NCBI GenBank assembly: GCA_900474095.1
Contig: UCOA01000007.1
Coordinates: forward strand, 62,001-126,000
Direction of reading: 5' to 3'
Origin: Hyphomicrobiales bacterium
GTDB lineage: Bacteria; Pseudomonadota; Alphaproteobacteria; Rhizobiales; Rhizobiaceae
DNA: 64,000 nt
The notes beneath the pieces were generated by a model. It saw only the letters and a program-made list of their open reading frames with translations, was not told the origin of the DNA and ran no database searches. Below, one piece after another: positions 51,642 through 61,241 of this stretch (positions within the stretch are counted from its first letter, which is position 1; every line of letters begins with the position of its first letter). The translations under genes and the position numbers were made by a program.

Positions 51642-52000
51642 CTAAACTTTCGGAGCGAGCCGATCTGATTTAAGGCGCTGTCCGATCCGACGGCCAAGTT
51701 CATTTCCTCGCGCTCTTGCTTTGGCGACGCCTGATGAGGTCGCGCTCGAACTCCGAAATGCCGGACAGGAAGGTTGCCAGCATTCGGCCATGTGACGAAG
51801 AAAGATCGAGGGTCATGCCGATAATCGCGATGACCGAGACCATCCAATCTTCCAGCTCGCGCAGCGTATGAGCAGGTCGACAGTCGACCGACCCCATCAG
51901 GACAACTTTGTAACTGGGATGGCATGATCTGCCTAGCCTGGTGCGGACGCCGCTGGTCGCCGCCGAACGGCGGATCGAGACGAATCGCGGAAAAGCTCGA
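51642..52000 (-). pseudogene. Broken serine recombinase (resolvase/invertase) gene
   Basis: One minus-strand frame contains LRELEDWMV, then MTLDLSSSHGRMLATFL and SGISEFERDLIRRRQ, the catalytic-core end and E-helix of serine recombinases. A different frame, ending at 51642-51644, continues LGRRIGQRLKSDRLAPKV, which is how such proteins normally go on into the DNA-binding domain. The segments are out of frame with each other and the N-terminal catalytic-serine region is unrecognisable, so the gene is dead. It sits between the heptose operon and traR and may be the relic of the event that brought the operon in. Confidence 0.65.
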
Positions 52001-52565
52001 CAATAACGCACGCGACGGCTTGATGGGCTGCTGACCGAGCTGCTCGATGCCAATGTCAGCCGGTTCATCTGGCTTCGTTGGGGTCGGCGACAATTCCGCA
52101 GCGGCGAATCGGCTGCTGGGTAGGCTGGAGTTGCTGCGTGGCCCGACTCTTGATCCGCAGCTCCTCGCCGGTATCCCGCCGCACCGCGTCGCACGCCCGG
52201 CGTCGGCAGGGCGAGCGCTGCTTTACCGATGGCTTGCGGGACATCTGCTCAGATCGGCGCTGGGCGATCCTTGCCGTCTGCGCTGTGGAATGGGAAGCGT
52301 CGATCCGAATCGTCGGAAAGACCTGGCACGAAGCGAAACAGCAGCAAAGCGTGAATTGTTAAGTTTTGTTGCGAGGAAGCCTTGAGGTTGTAGAAGATTC
52401 CGACGGCAGCTAGAACGGGTTCTGGGCCCCGTATGGCCTGATCGCAAAACCGGTCCTCCGGATTTTTTAAAAGCAAATTCGTGCCGGAGCGACACTTAAG
52501 TCAACACGCCATGTTGGTGGTGATGCCTGCCGTAACTCTCACCATGTGCAGCATGGCGACTTCAG
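52001..52565. other. About 560 bases of apparently non-coding or decayed DNA ahead of traR
   Basis: Frames on both strands here are G+C-rich with no recognisable protein. In related plasmids traM, the antiactivator gene, lies close to traR, but I could not find a TraM-like frame. The traR promoter must be in the last 100-200 bases. The imperfect palindrome ATGTGCAGCAT at 52545-52555 is too weak to call a tra box. Confidence 0.4.
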
Positions 52566-53288
52566 ATGGAGTTTCATCGCATGAAGCGTAACCGTTTTTT
52601 TAGTGAGCTCATCGAAACCGTCGCGCGGGCATCCGGTGAAAAGCCCTTGAAGCTCGCATTGAGCCGTCTGAGGGCCAACTATGGCTATGACTACTTCGCT
52701 TACCTCAATCTCCACGCCCAGAAGGTCCACGCCGTATCGGACTGCCCACAGGAGTGGCAAGCCATTTACCTGGCGCGATCCTATACCACCATCGACCCGG
52801 TCATAACGAACGCAAAGCGCCTCAAACGGCCGTTCGAGTGGTCAATCGACCGGGAGCGACGCCTCGCCGGGGATGATGTCAAACGCTTCTACGACGAGGC
52901 GGCAAGCTTCGGCATTCGCGCCGGCATTTCAATCCCGGTGAGAACTGGCAATGGACAGTTCGCGATCTTTACGCTTGCATCCTCGCGTGATGAAGTAATG
53001 GCGAAAACTGCGGAGTTGGATATCGCCTTGGCGGTTTCGGCCGTGGCGCTGCTTCACGCAAAATTCGCTCAGGAACCCGTGGCGCCACCGGCGATTGCCG
53101 ACCTGAACAAAAAGGAAGCCTCATTTCTAAAGATGGTAGCCGAGGGCAAGAGAATGGCTGACATCGCCAATTTGGAAGGTCTCGCATACAAGACCGTAGT
53201 GTTCCATATCAATAAGGCCAAGGCAAAGCTCGACGTCTATACCCTCCCTCATGCAACGGCGCGTGCTACCAAACTGAGCCTGATCTAA
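52566..53288 (+). CDS. traR: LuxR-family quorum-sensing activator TraR
   Basis: A 240-residue regulator of conjugal transfer that binds 3-oxo-acyl-homoserine lactone and activates tra/trb and rep promoters. The autoinducer domain spans about residues 20-165. The conserved Trp, Tyr, Asp and Trp that contact the signal appear in EWQAIYLARSYTTIDPVI and FEWS, followed by FYDEAASFGIRAGISIPVRT. The C-terminal GerE-type helix-turn-helix is LNKKEASFLKMVAEGKRMADIANLEGL, then YKTVVFHINKAKAKL. It is convergent with trbI, 47 bases apart, the arrangement expected for this plasmid family. The partner synthase is traI at 62882. Confidence 0.93.
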   Translation: MEFHRMKRNRFFSELIETVARASGEKPLKLALSRLRANYGYDYFAYLNLHAQKVHAVSDCPQEWQAIYLARSYTTIDPVITNAKRLKRPFEWSIDRERRLAGDDVKRFYDEAASFGIRAGISIPVRTGNGQFAIFTLASSRDEVMAKTAELDIALAVSAVALLHAKFAQEPVAPPAIADLNKKEASFLKMVAEGKRMADIANLEGLAYKTVVFHINKAKAKLDVYTLPHATARATKLSLI

Positions 53289-53335
53289 AATAGTCGCGTG
53301 GCGACGGACATCTTGGAAGCAGAATCTGAGGCTAA

Positions 53336-54643
53336 CTATCCTTCACGATATGCCGATGGGAAAACGATATCCTGGTCGACGAGGATGTTGAATTTATAGC
53401 CCGGCCGGATCTCGAGAGTGGGCTGAACATCCAGGTTCCTGTCGATCGTTCGCTCCACCACCCGCCCGAACGTCTCGGCGAAATTCCGCCGCGCGGCGTC
53501 AGAGGCGGTGTCCTGTGTCTCAAGTGTCGAGCTTTCGGGCACCGACATATCGATGCCTGTACCAATGATCGCGAGCAGAGCCGCAGAGCCAAACGTTCTT
53601 AGATAATGCCGGTCGACCTTATCCTTGACCCCCCCGTAGCCTTGCGCATCTGTCCCCGCCATGCCGCCGATCTGCAGCGTGGAGCCATTCGGAAAAATGA
53701 TGTCTGTCCAGACAACCAGGACACGGGATTGCCCGAACGAGACATCGGCGTCGTAGCGTCCAAACAGCTTCGTTCCCTGCGGGATTAGAAGCCTGTGGCC
53801 AGTTGCGCTATCAAATACATGCTGGCTGACCTGCGCGGTGATCCGGCCGGGAAGATCGGAGTTGATGCCCGTGATGAGTGTGGCGGGGATAACCGATCCA
53901 CGTTTTAGCTCATATGCTGAGAGCGGGGGAACGACGCTGTTCGGAAGATAGCCTAGATCCTTGATGTCCTGATTGAAGAAATCGACCTTGTTGGTCTGAC
54001 CGTTCGGATCGACATTCTGCCCGGCCAAGCCTGGTCGCAGAGCTGCGGCATAGAGATCGGAAGCGTTTCGTGGCAAACTGTCCTGGCCGCCGCCGTTTGC
54101 GGACGTATCAGCAACTACGTCGTTCGCATCGCCATCGCCAACATCCACCGTCAAAGGCGAATCGAGTGCAGCGCTTCTCGCCTGCAATCGTGCCATCCGT
54201 TGGCGCTGCTGCTCGCGGAGGTATTGCTCTTTTTGTTCACGCTCCAGCCGTGCCCGCCATTCTCTCTCGGGCTCAAGTCTGTTTTCGGTTTCAGTCTCTT
54301 CCGGTTGGCGGGGCGTCGGGCGGTTCTCAAGCCGTTCCACTCGGTCCAGAACGACCGGCGTAGGCTGAAACACCTGCGTTTGGCTGGGCTCCCCGATGAT
54401 GCCATCGGAGACACCTCTTTTCAGCTGGTCGGCAAAGGTCGAAGCGGGATTGTTCGAGGCGGCATCAATGCCGGGCTCACCCCGGAAATAGAGACCGCGC
54501 GACGAAAGCCCGTAAATGATCACTGCGAAAAACAGGAGCGCGAGGACGATGACGATCACGACCGGCAAGCGGTTTAACCGCCGGATGCCCCGGTGTTGCT
54601 CGTGCTGAGGGGACGTGCCGCCGAGCTGCAAGGACTGAACCAT
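53336..54643 (-). CDS. trbI: TrbI, conjugal transfer channel protein (VirB10-like)
   Basis: A 435-residue VirB10 homologue linking inner and outer membranes in the type IV secretion channel. One membrane anchor (VVIVIVLALLFFAVIIYGLS, about residues 27-46) is followed by a charged proline/glutamate-rich periplasmic region (RLENRPTPRQPEETE). The beta-barrel domain then includes VIPATLITGINSDLPGRITAQVSQ and LLIPQGTKLFGRYDADVSFGQSRVLVVWTDI. It is the last gene of the trb operon and starts 13 bases after the trbH stop. Confidence 0.95.
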   Translation of the reverse strand: MVQSLQLGGTSPQHEQHRGIRRLNRLPVVIVIVLALLFFAVIIYGLSSRGLYFRGEPGIDAASNNPASTFADQLKRGVSDGIIGEPSQTQVFQPTPVVLDRVERLENRPTPRQPEETETENRLEPEREWRARLEREQKEQYLREQQRQRMARLQARSAALDSPLTVDVGDGDANDVVADTSANGGGQDSLPRNASDLYAAALRPGLAGQNVDPNGQTNKVDFFNQDIKDLGYLPNSVVPPLSAYELKRGSVIPATLITGINSDLPGRITAQVSQHVFDSATGHRLLIPQGTKLFGRYDADVSFGQSRVLVVWTDIIFPNGSTLQIGGMAGTDAQGYGGVKDKVDRHYLRTFGSAALLAIIGTGIDMSVPESSTLETQDTASDAARRNFAETFGRVVERTIDRNLDVQPTLEIRPGYKFNILVDQDIVFPSAYREG

Positions 54644-54656
54644 GCTCTTGCCCTCC

Positions 54657-55091
54657 CTACTGGCGCTGCATTACGGACAGCGGACTGGAGGGCGAGGCGC
54701 CGCCTGTCGTCGTGCTATAAGCCCGGGCTAGCTCTATCGACCCGGTGGAAAGTCGTGCGAGCGTCTGTCCCTCGAAATCGTCGATAATATAGGCCAGCTG
54801 AACGGACGGTTTTTTGTTTTCGGTTGCCTGCTCGGTGGCCACGGCATAGCCGGAGGTCTTCAGTGCCGCGACAAGCGCCTGCCCGAATGGCGACGTATCC
54901 TGTTTCAGAACGAGTATACCCGTACCCTGCCCCACCTGTTCGGCAAACCGGCTTGCCATGTCACCGGCAATGGCGCTGGATGCAGCCTCGGAAAGCTCGG
55001 GTGGAGAAGCACTCGTGGTCAAGGCGTCTGTGCCACTCTGGCAACCGGACATCGGAGCCACAAGCTGAGCCACCATAAGCAGGTATCGCAT
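54657..55091 (-). CDS. trbH: TrbH, conjugal transfer lipoprotein
   Basis: A 144-residue protein with AGGGGAGGGTGACC before ATG 55091. The N-terminus MRYLLMVAQLVAPMSGCQSG is a short signal with a lipobox-like cysteine, so it is probably an outer-membrane-tethered VirB7-like component. The remainder (FGQALVAALKTSGYAVATEQ) has the TrbH pattern. It lies two bases after trbG. Longer frames upstream are out of phase with the operon's coding pattern. Confidence 0.87.
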   Translation of the reverse strand: MRYLLMVAQLVAPMSGCQSGTDALTTSASPPELSEAASSAIAGDMASRFAEQVGQGTGILVLKQDTSPFGQALVAALKTSGYAVATEQATENKKPSVQLAYIIDDFEGQTLARLSTGSIELARAYSTTTGGASPSSPLSVMQRQ

Positions 55092-55093
55092 GG

Positions 55094-55936
55094 TCACCCT
55101 CCCCTGCGAATGGTGATCTTTTCTCTTCGCCAGCCGACGCCGGAAACGAGAACGGCGCGGTCCACATTGTAGTCGACCACCATCATGTCGTTCTTCATGC
55201 GGTAGTTGACGATACGGTTCTGGCCGCCCGAGACGACGAAGAGAACGGGGGCGTCCTGCCCGGAAATCGTGCGCGGGAATTGGATGTAGGTTTTCTGTCC
55301 GTCGGTATAGACCCGGGTCGGACGCCAGGACGCTCGACCGCTGACCAAATAGGAGAAGTTCAATCCTTCTGCTGGGACGCCGGCGCCCGGTATCGAGCTT
55401 GCCTCCAGCCGGGCATTGATATCGGCCAGTTTTGTCGAAACATCTTCCGGATACTCGAACCCGACGCGCGCCATGTATTGGTTCGGATGTGATTTCAGCT
55501 GGATATGATAGGTCCGCCGTGAGGTTGTCACGACCATCGAGGTGACAAGGCCGGGCTCGGATGGTTTGACGATCAGGTGGATCGCCTGCCCACCCGCTGC
55601 ACCCGAGGTTGCCGGCTCCACTTTCCATCGAACCGTGTCGCCGACAAGAACATCACGCACGACCTCGCCGCCTTGCAGCTCAATGTCGCAGACCTGTAAG
55701 GGCGAGCAGACGACGGATGGTTGGATCTCGCCAAACAGAAAGACCACCTTTCCGTCAGCGCCTTTGGTCACGAGACCGGTGCTGCCGCGCCATTTACCGG
55801 AAATGCCGGTACCCTTGGCTTCATTCGACGTCATGCTCTGCGCCCAAGCCGGTCCACTTGCGAGAACAGTGGCGACGACAAGCGTGGCGCACATCCCGAA
55901 GGAACTCGGCCGACACGATCTCAATGCTTTCATCAT
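55094..55936 (-). CDS. trbG: TrbG, conjugal transfer channel protein (VirB9-like)
   Basis: A 280-residue exported protein. The signal peptide is in [19 protein letters not shown], followed by a VirB9 fold including [25 protein letters not shown] and VGDTVRW. The C-terminal part [27 protein letters not shown] contacts the outer-membrane pore. I started at ATG 55936 (MMKALRSC), since the earlier ATG at 55969 lies deeper inside trbF. The start still sits inside the trbF end only by overlap of reading frames at 55951 and is translationally coupled. Confidence 0.92.
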   Translation of the reverse strand: MMKALRSCRPSSFGMCATLVVATVLASGPAWAQSMTSNEAKGTGISGKWRGSTGLVTKGADGKVVFLFGEIQPSVVCSPLQVCDIELQGGEVVRDVLVGDTVRWKVEPATSGAAGGQAIHLIVKPSEPGLVTSMVVTTSRRTYHIQLKSHPNQYMARVGFEYPEDVSTKLADINARLEASSIPGAGVPAEGLNFSYLVSGRASWRPTRVYTDGQKTYIQFPRTISGQDAPVLFVVSGGQNRIVNYRMKNDMMVVDYNVDRAVLVSGVGWRREKITIRRGG

Positions 55937-55950
55937 GTATCCAAAGCCCC

Positions 55951-56613
55951 TCAAAGCTGTGCCGTCCAATCGAAGTCGCGGAGGTAGAGACCGATCGGAT
56001 TGAGACGGATGACGCCCTCATCCTGCGGTGCGGTCAACGTGACGGTCGCAATTCCACGGAAACGGCGCACGCCTGTTTCCTTGCCTTTTCGGTCCCGCTC
56101 GAACTCGGTCCAGTCGATCTGGTAGGACTGATTAGAAAGCGCGACGATATTGTTGACTTCAATCGCCACCGTGGCGTTTTTTGCTTTTGCAAAGGGTGAG
56201 TTTGCCCGGAACCAGGCGTTCACTTTTTCGGTGGATGGATCCGACGTGCGCAAAAGCGCATAGGTGCGATCGATATATTGCTTCTGAACGACGGCGTCCG
56301 GGCTGACGGACCTGAAGCTCGTCACGAAACCGCCCAACGTGGCACGCACGACCCGCGGATCGGCGTACTCGATCTGCTCAGGAAAGCCGCTACTGACCGA
56401 GGTGCCGAGCTTGTCGACCTCAACGATGTACGGCACGAGCTTGACCTGGGAGCTCTGATAAAGCGCATAGGAGAAGCCGACGACTGCCATTCCGAGGCTG
56501 GCAATGCCAACGATCCGCCACGCAACTGCCGCTTTCACATAGGAGCCGTATCGCTCGTTCCACTCCTGCCGTGCGGCAAGGTAGGGATTTTCAGGCGGTT
56601 GTCGCGCTGCCAT
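55951..56613 (-). CDS. trbF: TrbF, conjugal transfer inner-membrane protein (VirB8-like)
   Basis: A 220-residue VirB8 homologue. The cytoplasmic N-terminus [21 protein letters not shown] precedes one membrane span ([20 protein letters not shown]) and a periplasmic nuclear-transport-factor-like domain ([29 protein letters not shown]). It nucleates the secretion apparatus at the inner membrane. It starts 18 bases after the trbL stop. Confidence 0.94.
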   Translation of the reverse strand: MAARQPPENPYLAARQEWNERYGSYVKAAVAWRIVGIASLGMAVVGFSYALYQSSQVKLVPYIVEVDKLGTSVSSGFPEQIEYADPRVVRATLGGFVTSFRSVSPDAVVQKQYIDRTYALLRTSDPSTEKVNAWFRANSPFAKAKNATVAIEVNNIVALSNQSYQIDWTEFERDRKGKETGVRRFRGIATVTLTAPQDEGVIRLNPIGLYLRDFDWTAQL

Positions 56614-56631
56614 TGCTCAATTCCCTCGATG

Positions 56632-57816
56632 TCATTTCTTGTCGTCGCGAAGTGGTGGTGGTGCTTTTGGGTTGCCGACACCGGAGGCTTGGTCGAGTTT
56701 TGCATTCGCCAGCCCCATGATTGACCCAGCATGGGCGCCGGGAGAGCCGATCGCCTTGTCCTTGGCAGCCGATCCAGCCGCCCTTCCGGTCGCGCCAAGG
56801 CCAGACGCCATTCCTTTCAAAGCAGCCGCTGCGACTGAAGAGCCGGCGGCCCTCGCGGCACTGGCAGCTGCCGCCCCGGCTGCTGCGCCGCCGGCTGCCA
56901 GGAAACCTGCCCCGGCCGCAAAGGAGGCCGACTGCCCGCCATGGCGGATTGCTTCCATACCGCCGCTCACGGATGCACCTTGAACGACGCCTTGCATGAT
57001 GCTTGGGACATACATGGCGACGATGAACACGACGACTGAAATCCCGGCGATCGCAAGTGACGTGATGAACTGTTGATCTTCTGCGGTGGGAGCCTCGGCC
57101 AAGCCAATTAACACTTCTGATCCGATGCGTGAGATCATGACCAATGCCATCATTTTCATGCCCACTGAGAAGGCATAAACGAGATATCGGACGGAAAAAT
57201 CCTTGGTGTAGCTCGAACCACCAAGGCCCAGCATGATCATGCCGGCCAGCAATCCGACATACATCTCCACCAGGACAGACACGAAGATTGCTGCCACCAG
57301 CGAGAGGGCGATTACGACTACGACCATCGCGAAAACGGCTGCGATCGCCAGCGAATTGTCTTCAAACAGGCCGAATTGGACTTGTTGAGACATTTTCGAA
57401 GCAACCTCGATCCCGGCATCGAAGATAGCTGCGGGAGATGCGGAGCCGCCTTCGGCCCCAAGCTGAAATAGACTGTCGACGATTGCTTTGGCGAAACTCG
57501 GCCCTTGGTCGAGGACGAAGGCGAACAGGCCGACAAACATGATCCGCCGAACCAATTCGGCAAACCAGCTGTCGAGTGTGGCAGCCTGGATCGCAAGCCA
57601 AACGGCCGCAATGCCTATCTCGATCCCGGCCAGAATCCAGAAAAGCGACCGTGCGGCATCTGCAACAGTGGTCTCCCATCCGCGGGCGGCGGCGACCACC
57701 TGATTTTCCAGCGTCGTCAGCACGCTACCTTGCTGGGCGAAAGCGGGAAAGCACGTAACCAATATCAAGCCACTCGCGATAAAAGGGCTTCTGAACAAAT
57801 TTATCTTACCTACCAT
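56632..57816 (-). CDS. trbL: TrbL, polytopic conjugal transfer protein (VirB6-like)
   Basis: A 394-residue inner-membrane protein with a signal-like N-terminus (FIASGLILVTCFPAFAQQG) and about six hydrophobic segments between residues 50 and 250, the VirB6-type substrate channel. The C-terminal third is an alanine/glycine-rich, low-complexity tail (FLAAGGAAAGAAAASAARAAG) ending GNPKAPPPLRDDKK, normal for TrbL. It overlaps trbK by seven bases. Confidence 0.94.
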   Translation of the reverse strand: MVGKINLFRSPFIASGLILVTCFPAFAQQGSVLTTLENQVVAAARGWETTVADAARSLFWILAGIEIGIAAVWLAIQAATLDSWFAELVRRIMFVGLFAFVLDQGPSFAKAIVDSLFQLGAEGGSASPAAIFDAGIEVASKMSQQVQFGLFEDNSLAIAAVFAMVVVVIALSLVAAIFVSVLVEMYVGLLAGMIMLGLGGSSYTKDFSVRYLVYAFSVGMKMMALVMISRIGSEVLIGLAEAPTAEDQQFITSLAIAGISVVVFIVAMYVPSIMQGVVQGASVSGGMEAIRHGGQSASFAAGAGFLAAGGAAAGAAAASAARAAGSSVAAAALKGMASGLGATGRAAGSAAKDKAIGSPGAHAGSIMGLANAKLDQASGVGNPKAPPPLRDDKK

Positions 57817-58010
57817 CTCGGTCGCATCTCCTGGCCGCTACGCAGGTCACGCTTCGGAGCTGGCTTAAAAAAGTGGCGCGCCCGTTGGTGTTGCGCGTCA
57901 GATGAAAGCGTTGAAAAATGCCCGCCGCCGTCGACCCTGAACCAGACGGCCGCACCTGTTGTGATGCCAATGGCCATCACAACAGGTGCGATTATCGCGA
58001 ATCTACTCAC
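57810..58010 (-). CDS. trbK: TrbK, entry-exclusion protein
   Basis: A 66-residue protein starting at GTG 58010 in a four-base overlap with trbJ. It has one N-terminal hydrophobic segment (FAIIAPVVMAIGITTGAAVW) and a basic tail ending SGQEMRPRW. TrbK blocks redundant transfer into cells already carrying the plasmid. RP4 TrbK is a lipoprotein, but this copy has no cysteine, so it must be held by its membrane helix. Its C-terminal tail resembles that of TrbJ, encoded just upstream. Confidence 0.87.
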   Translation of the reverse strand: MSRFAIIAPVVMAIGITTGAAVWFRVDGGGHFSTLSSDAQHQRARHFFKPAPKRDLRSGQEMRPRW

Positions 58011-58807
58011 CAGCGGGGCTCCATTTTTTGCCCCTCAGGGATGCCCCTCCCAGCTGGCGCGAAGAACTTTTCTCGACGCGCCTGTGCCAGATCCTTGTCC
58101 GTTTGTTCTGACTGGTACCAGGTCCCCATCATGGTCATTTGCTGGGAGACGAGGCCGCGGAGCTTCTGCATCTGCGCGACTTGCTGTGCGGCAACCTGAT
58201 GGCCGACCTGCAACGCCTTCATCTGACCGTCGGCGGTTTCGGACATCGACCGCAGCGAATTCATAGTCGATTCCTCGCTGGAAAACTGATCGGCTGTCAG
58301 ATTGGCGGCCTTTAGCGTGCCGGCAATCGTATCGCGATTGGTGTCCGACCAGGTCTGATAGCTGGAGGAGAAAGTCTCGCCGATTGGCAGGTTCGACTTG
58401 AAGTCTGCGTAGCTCTGAAAGCGCTGCTTCAAAACGTCATCCACATTGCCCATCGAGAAGGCGACCCCTTCCCCTTGTGACACCACCCTCTGCAGCTTTT
58501 TCAGGTCTCCCTCGACCTGACCCCAGATGTGGTTCGGCAGCTGCGCTGTGTTCTGCAGCATGTTTTCGTAGATGCTCAACTGGTTCTGGATCTGCTCGGC
58601 CAACTGACTGATCTGCTTGACCTGGTTCTCCACCTGCACGCCGGAGCTTTCCAAAAGCTTGATAAGCTCGGCGTTGTTCGCGAGCTGCGTGAACTCCGTT
58701 GCTTCGCCAGTGACGCCTCCCGCCACGGAGATGTTGGGCAGCATAGCGGCAGTCGCGATCAAGGCCGCTGTAAGCACCTTAGTTTTGTCTGAGAAGCACT
58801 TCTGCAT
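58007..58807 (-). CDS. trbJ: TrbJ, conjugal transfer pilus/adhesion protein (VirB5-like)
   Basis: A 266-residue exported protein with AGAGGAAGTCACG before ATG 58807. The signal peptide is VLTAALIATAAMLPNISVAGG, then long helices follow (ESSGVQVENQVKQISQLAEQ), the VirB5-type minor pilin. It ends GIPEGQKMEPRW. The start overlaps the trbE end by 29 bases. Confidence 0.93.
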   Translation of the reverse strand: MQKCFSDKTKVLTAALIATAAMLPNISVAGGVTGEATEFTQLANNAELIKLLESSGVQVENQVKQISQLAEQIQNQLSIYENMLQNTAQLPNHIWGQVEGDLKKLQRVVSQGEGVAFSMGNVDDVLKQRFQSYADFKSNLPIGETFSSSYQTWSDTNRDTIAGTLKAANLTADQFSSEESTMNSLRSMSETADGQMKALQVGHQVAAQQVAQMQKLRGLVSQQMTMMGTWYQSEQTDKDLAQARREKFFAPAGRGIPEGQKMEPRW

Positions 58808-61232
58808 CGTGACTTCCTCTCGTCTGGAGCCAGTGGATCGGCCATTCACGACCGTGTTTTGATTGAAGGGAACGGATGCGCTTCAGATCGTCTTTGCCGG
58901 TTGCGCCGACGAAGGAGAGCGTCAGCGGACCGAGCGCCATGTCGAACAGACGACGGCCTTCGGGCGAGGCGACGTAGTACTCCCGCTTCGGAATCGCGGA
59001 TGCCACGATTTGGATCTGGCGTTCATTGAAACCGATCCGCTCGTAGAATTCCCGCGTCCCTGGTTCCCGGGCGGCACCATTTGGAAGGCAGATCTTTGTC
59101 GGGCAGCTTTCCTTAAGCACGTCGATGATGCCTGAACGCTCGGCGTCGGAGATGGACTGTGTCGCGAGCAGCACCGCGCAATTGGCTTTGCGCAGCACTT
59201 TCAGCCATTCGCGGATCTTGTCCCTAAATGTCGGATGACCAAGCATCAGCCAGGCCTCGTCGAGGATGATAAGGCTTGGGGCGCCGGTGAGCCGCTTTTC
59301 GATCCGTCGGAAGAGATAGGTGAGCACCGGCACGAGATTGCGCTCGCCCATATTCATCAGTTGCTCGATCTCGAATGTCTGAAACGACCCGAGCGCCAGT
59401 CCATCGGTCTCGGCATCGAGCAACTGGCCCATCGGCCCATCGACGGTGTAGTGGTGGAGTGCGTCCTTGACTTCGCGCAGCTGCACGCCGCTGACAAAAT
59501 CTGACATCGACCGGCCGCGAGCACCGGCCATCAGTCCGATCTGACGGGCAATCGCGTTTCGATGGTCCGGTGTGATGATGGTACCCTGCAGCGCTACAAG
59601 CGTTTCGATCCATTCCGAAGCCCAGGCGCGGTCTCCGTCTGTCGCAAGATCGGCCAACGGGCAGAAAGAAAGCCGAGCCCCCTCCCCTTCTTCGCCGGCC
59701 ACATCGTAGTGATCGCCCCCGGCCGCAAGTGTCAGCGGCAGCATCGACTGGCCCTTGTCGAAGGCAAAGATTTGCGCTCCCTCATATCGTCTGAACTGTG
59801 CGGCAATCAGCGCCAACAACGTCGATTTGCCGGACCCGGTCGGACCGAACACCAGTGTGTGGCCGACGTCGTCGACATGCAGGTTCAATCGGAATGGCGT
59901 CGAGCCGGAGGCGACCTGCATCAGAGGGGGCGATGCTGGCGGATAGTACGGGCACGGCGCGTTCGCGTTTCCCGACCAGACTGAGTTCAGCGGAACCAGA
60001 TCCGAAAGGTTGCGGGTATTGATCAGCGGCTCGCGGATATTGCAGTACCAGTTGCCAGGAAGGCTTCCGAGATAGGCTTCGGTGGCATTGAGCGTCTCGA
60101 TCCGGGCTCCAAACCCCTCGGCCTGGATCAGACGGCGGATCGCCTCGGCCTTCTCCTTCAGCCGTTCACTGTCCTGATCGAACAGCACCACCACCGGAGT
60201 GTAATAGCCATAGGCGACGAGTTGAGACGATGCTTCTGCAATCGCATCCTCCGTTTCGGCGACCATCGTCATGGCGTCCTGATCAACTGATCGACTCTGT
60301 GTCTGGAACAGCTGATCAAAGAATGGCCGTACTTTTTGCTGCCACTTTTTTCGCGTGCGCTCGAGACGTGCCCGTGCTTCTTCGGCATCGAGGAAGATAA
60401 AGCGGGATGACCAGCGATAGGTCATCGGCATCAGGTCCAGGCTGCCAAGAATGCCGGGCCAGCTTTCCGCCGGCAGTCCGTCGATGGCGACGACGGCTAG
60501 AAATCTGTCCTCGACCATTGGCGTTACGCCATGCTGGAGCTCTGCCGTCGCGACCCAGTCCAGATACATTGGAATATCCGGTAACCTGACCGGATGATTG
60601 TCGCCCGTAATGCAGAAGCGGATGAACTGCATGACTTCGTCATAGCGGGCGACGCGCGCGCCGCCGCGTTCTTGCGCTTCGCGCGTCGCCATCCGCCGGA
60701 CGGAAATCGTATTGCCGATATACTGCTCGATTTCACGGATCGCGTTGCGGAAGATGAACAGCACGGTATCGGCGTAGGACTGTGCCCGGCTGTTCTCGTC
60801 GGAATAGATGTATTTGCTGAGACGGGAACGGCGTTGTTCGGCAGGGCGGTAGGTGAGGATGATTGCATGCCGGCTTTCGAAGTGTCCCTGCTCCCGCTCG
60901 AAATGGGTTCGCCGCTCAAGGTCAATGGCGCGTGTTACCGGGTCGGGAAAATGGGATTGTCCTGCGGACGTATAGTCGACGGTCGAAACGCGCACTGCCT
61001 CGACCTGGATCATCCAGCCCGATCCGAGCCGCGAGAGGATCGCGTTGATCTGGCGCGAGACCTCGTTTCTCTCGAAATCGGTGGAGCTTTCGGAGTCCGG
61101 ACCGGCGAAATACCAGCCGGCCATCAACGATCCATCCTTGAGCAGCATAATGCCGTTGTCGACGAGGCCCGCATAGGGGACCAGATCTGCAAATGATGGG
61201 CCGGTCTGCCGGAAATTATGAAGTGCGACCAT
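58779..61232 (-). CDS. trbE: TrbE, conjugal transfer ATPase (VirB4-like)
   Basis: An 817-residue ATPase powering pilus assembly and DNA transfer at the inner membrane. The C-terminal motor has Walker A FGPTGSGKSTLLAL (about residues 450-463) and Walker B SLIILDEAWLML, followed by LLATQSISDAERSGI. The N-terminal CagE/TrbE domain includes LLKDGSLMAGWYFAGPDSES and ILTYRPAEQRRSRLS. Length is typical. It lies nine bases after trbD. Confidence 0.96.
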   Translation of the reverse strand: MVALHNFRQTGPSFADLVPYAGLVDNGIMLLKDGSLMAGWYFAGPDSESSTDFERNEVSRQINAILSRLGSGWMIQVEAVRVSTVDYTSAGQSHFPDPVTRAIDLERRTHFEREQGHFESRHAIILTYRPAEQRRSRLSKYIYSDENSRAQSYADTVLFIFRNAIREIEQYIGNTISVRRMATREAQERGGARVARYDEVMQFIRFCITGDNHPVRLPDIPMYLDWVATAELQHGVTPMVEDRFLAVVAIDGLPAESWPGILGSLDLMPMTYRWSSRFIFLDAEEARARLERTRKKWQQKVRPFFDQLFQTQSRSVDQDAMTMVAETEDAIAEASSQLVAYGYYTPVVVLFDQDSERLKEKAEAIRRLIQAEGFGARIETLNATEAYLGSLPGNWYCNIREPLINTRNLSDLVPLNSVWSGNANAPCPYYPPASPPLMQVASGSTPFRLNLHVDDVGHTLVFGPTGSGKSTLLALIAAQFRRYEGAQIFAFDKGQSMLPLTLAAGGDHYDVAGEEGEGARLSFCPLADLATDGDRAWASEWIETLVALQGTIITPDHRNAIARQIGLMAGARGRSMSDFVSGVQLREVKDALHHYTVDGPMGQLLDAETDGLALGSFQTFEIEQLMNMGERNLVPVLTYLFRRIEKRLTGAPSLIILDEAWLMLGHPTFRDKIREWLKVLRKANCAVLLATQSISDAERSGIIDVLKESCPTKICLPNGAAREPGTREFYERIGFNERQIQIVASAIPKREYYVASPEGRRLFDMALGPLTLSFVGATGKDDLKRIRSLQSKHGREWPIHWLQTRGSHDAEVLLRQN

Positions 61233-61241
61233 TTCAGCCTC

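Noticed and set aside
52540-52565. ATGTGCAGCAT near traR as a Ti-type tra box
   Set aside because: The second half-site is poor and truncated, and the two strong dyads in this plasmid have a different sequence.
58100-58130. ACTGGTACCAGG inside trbJ as a third tra box
   Set aside because: It lacks the four-base spacer, lies inside a coding region and is not next to a promoter.
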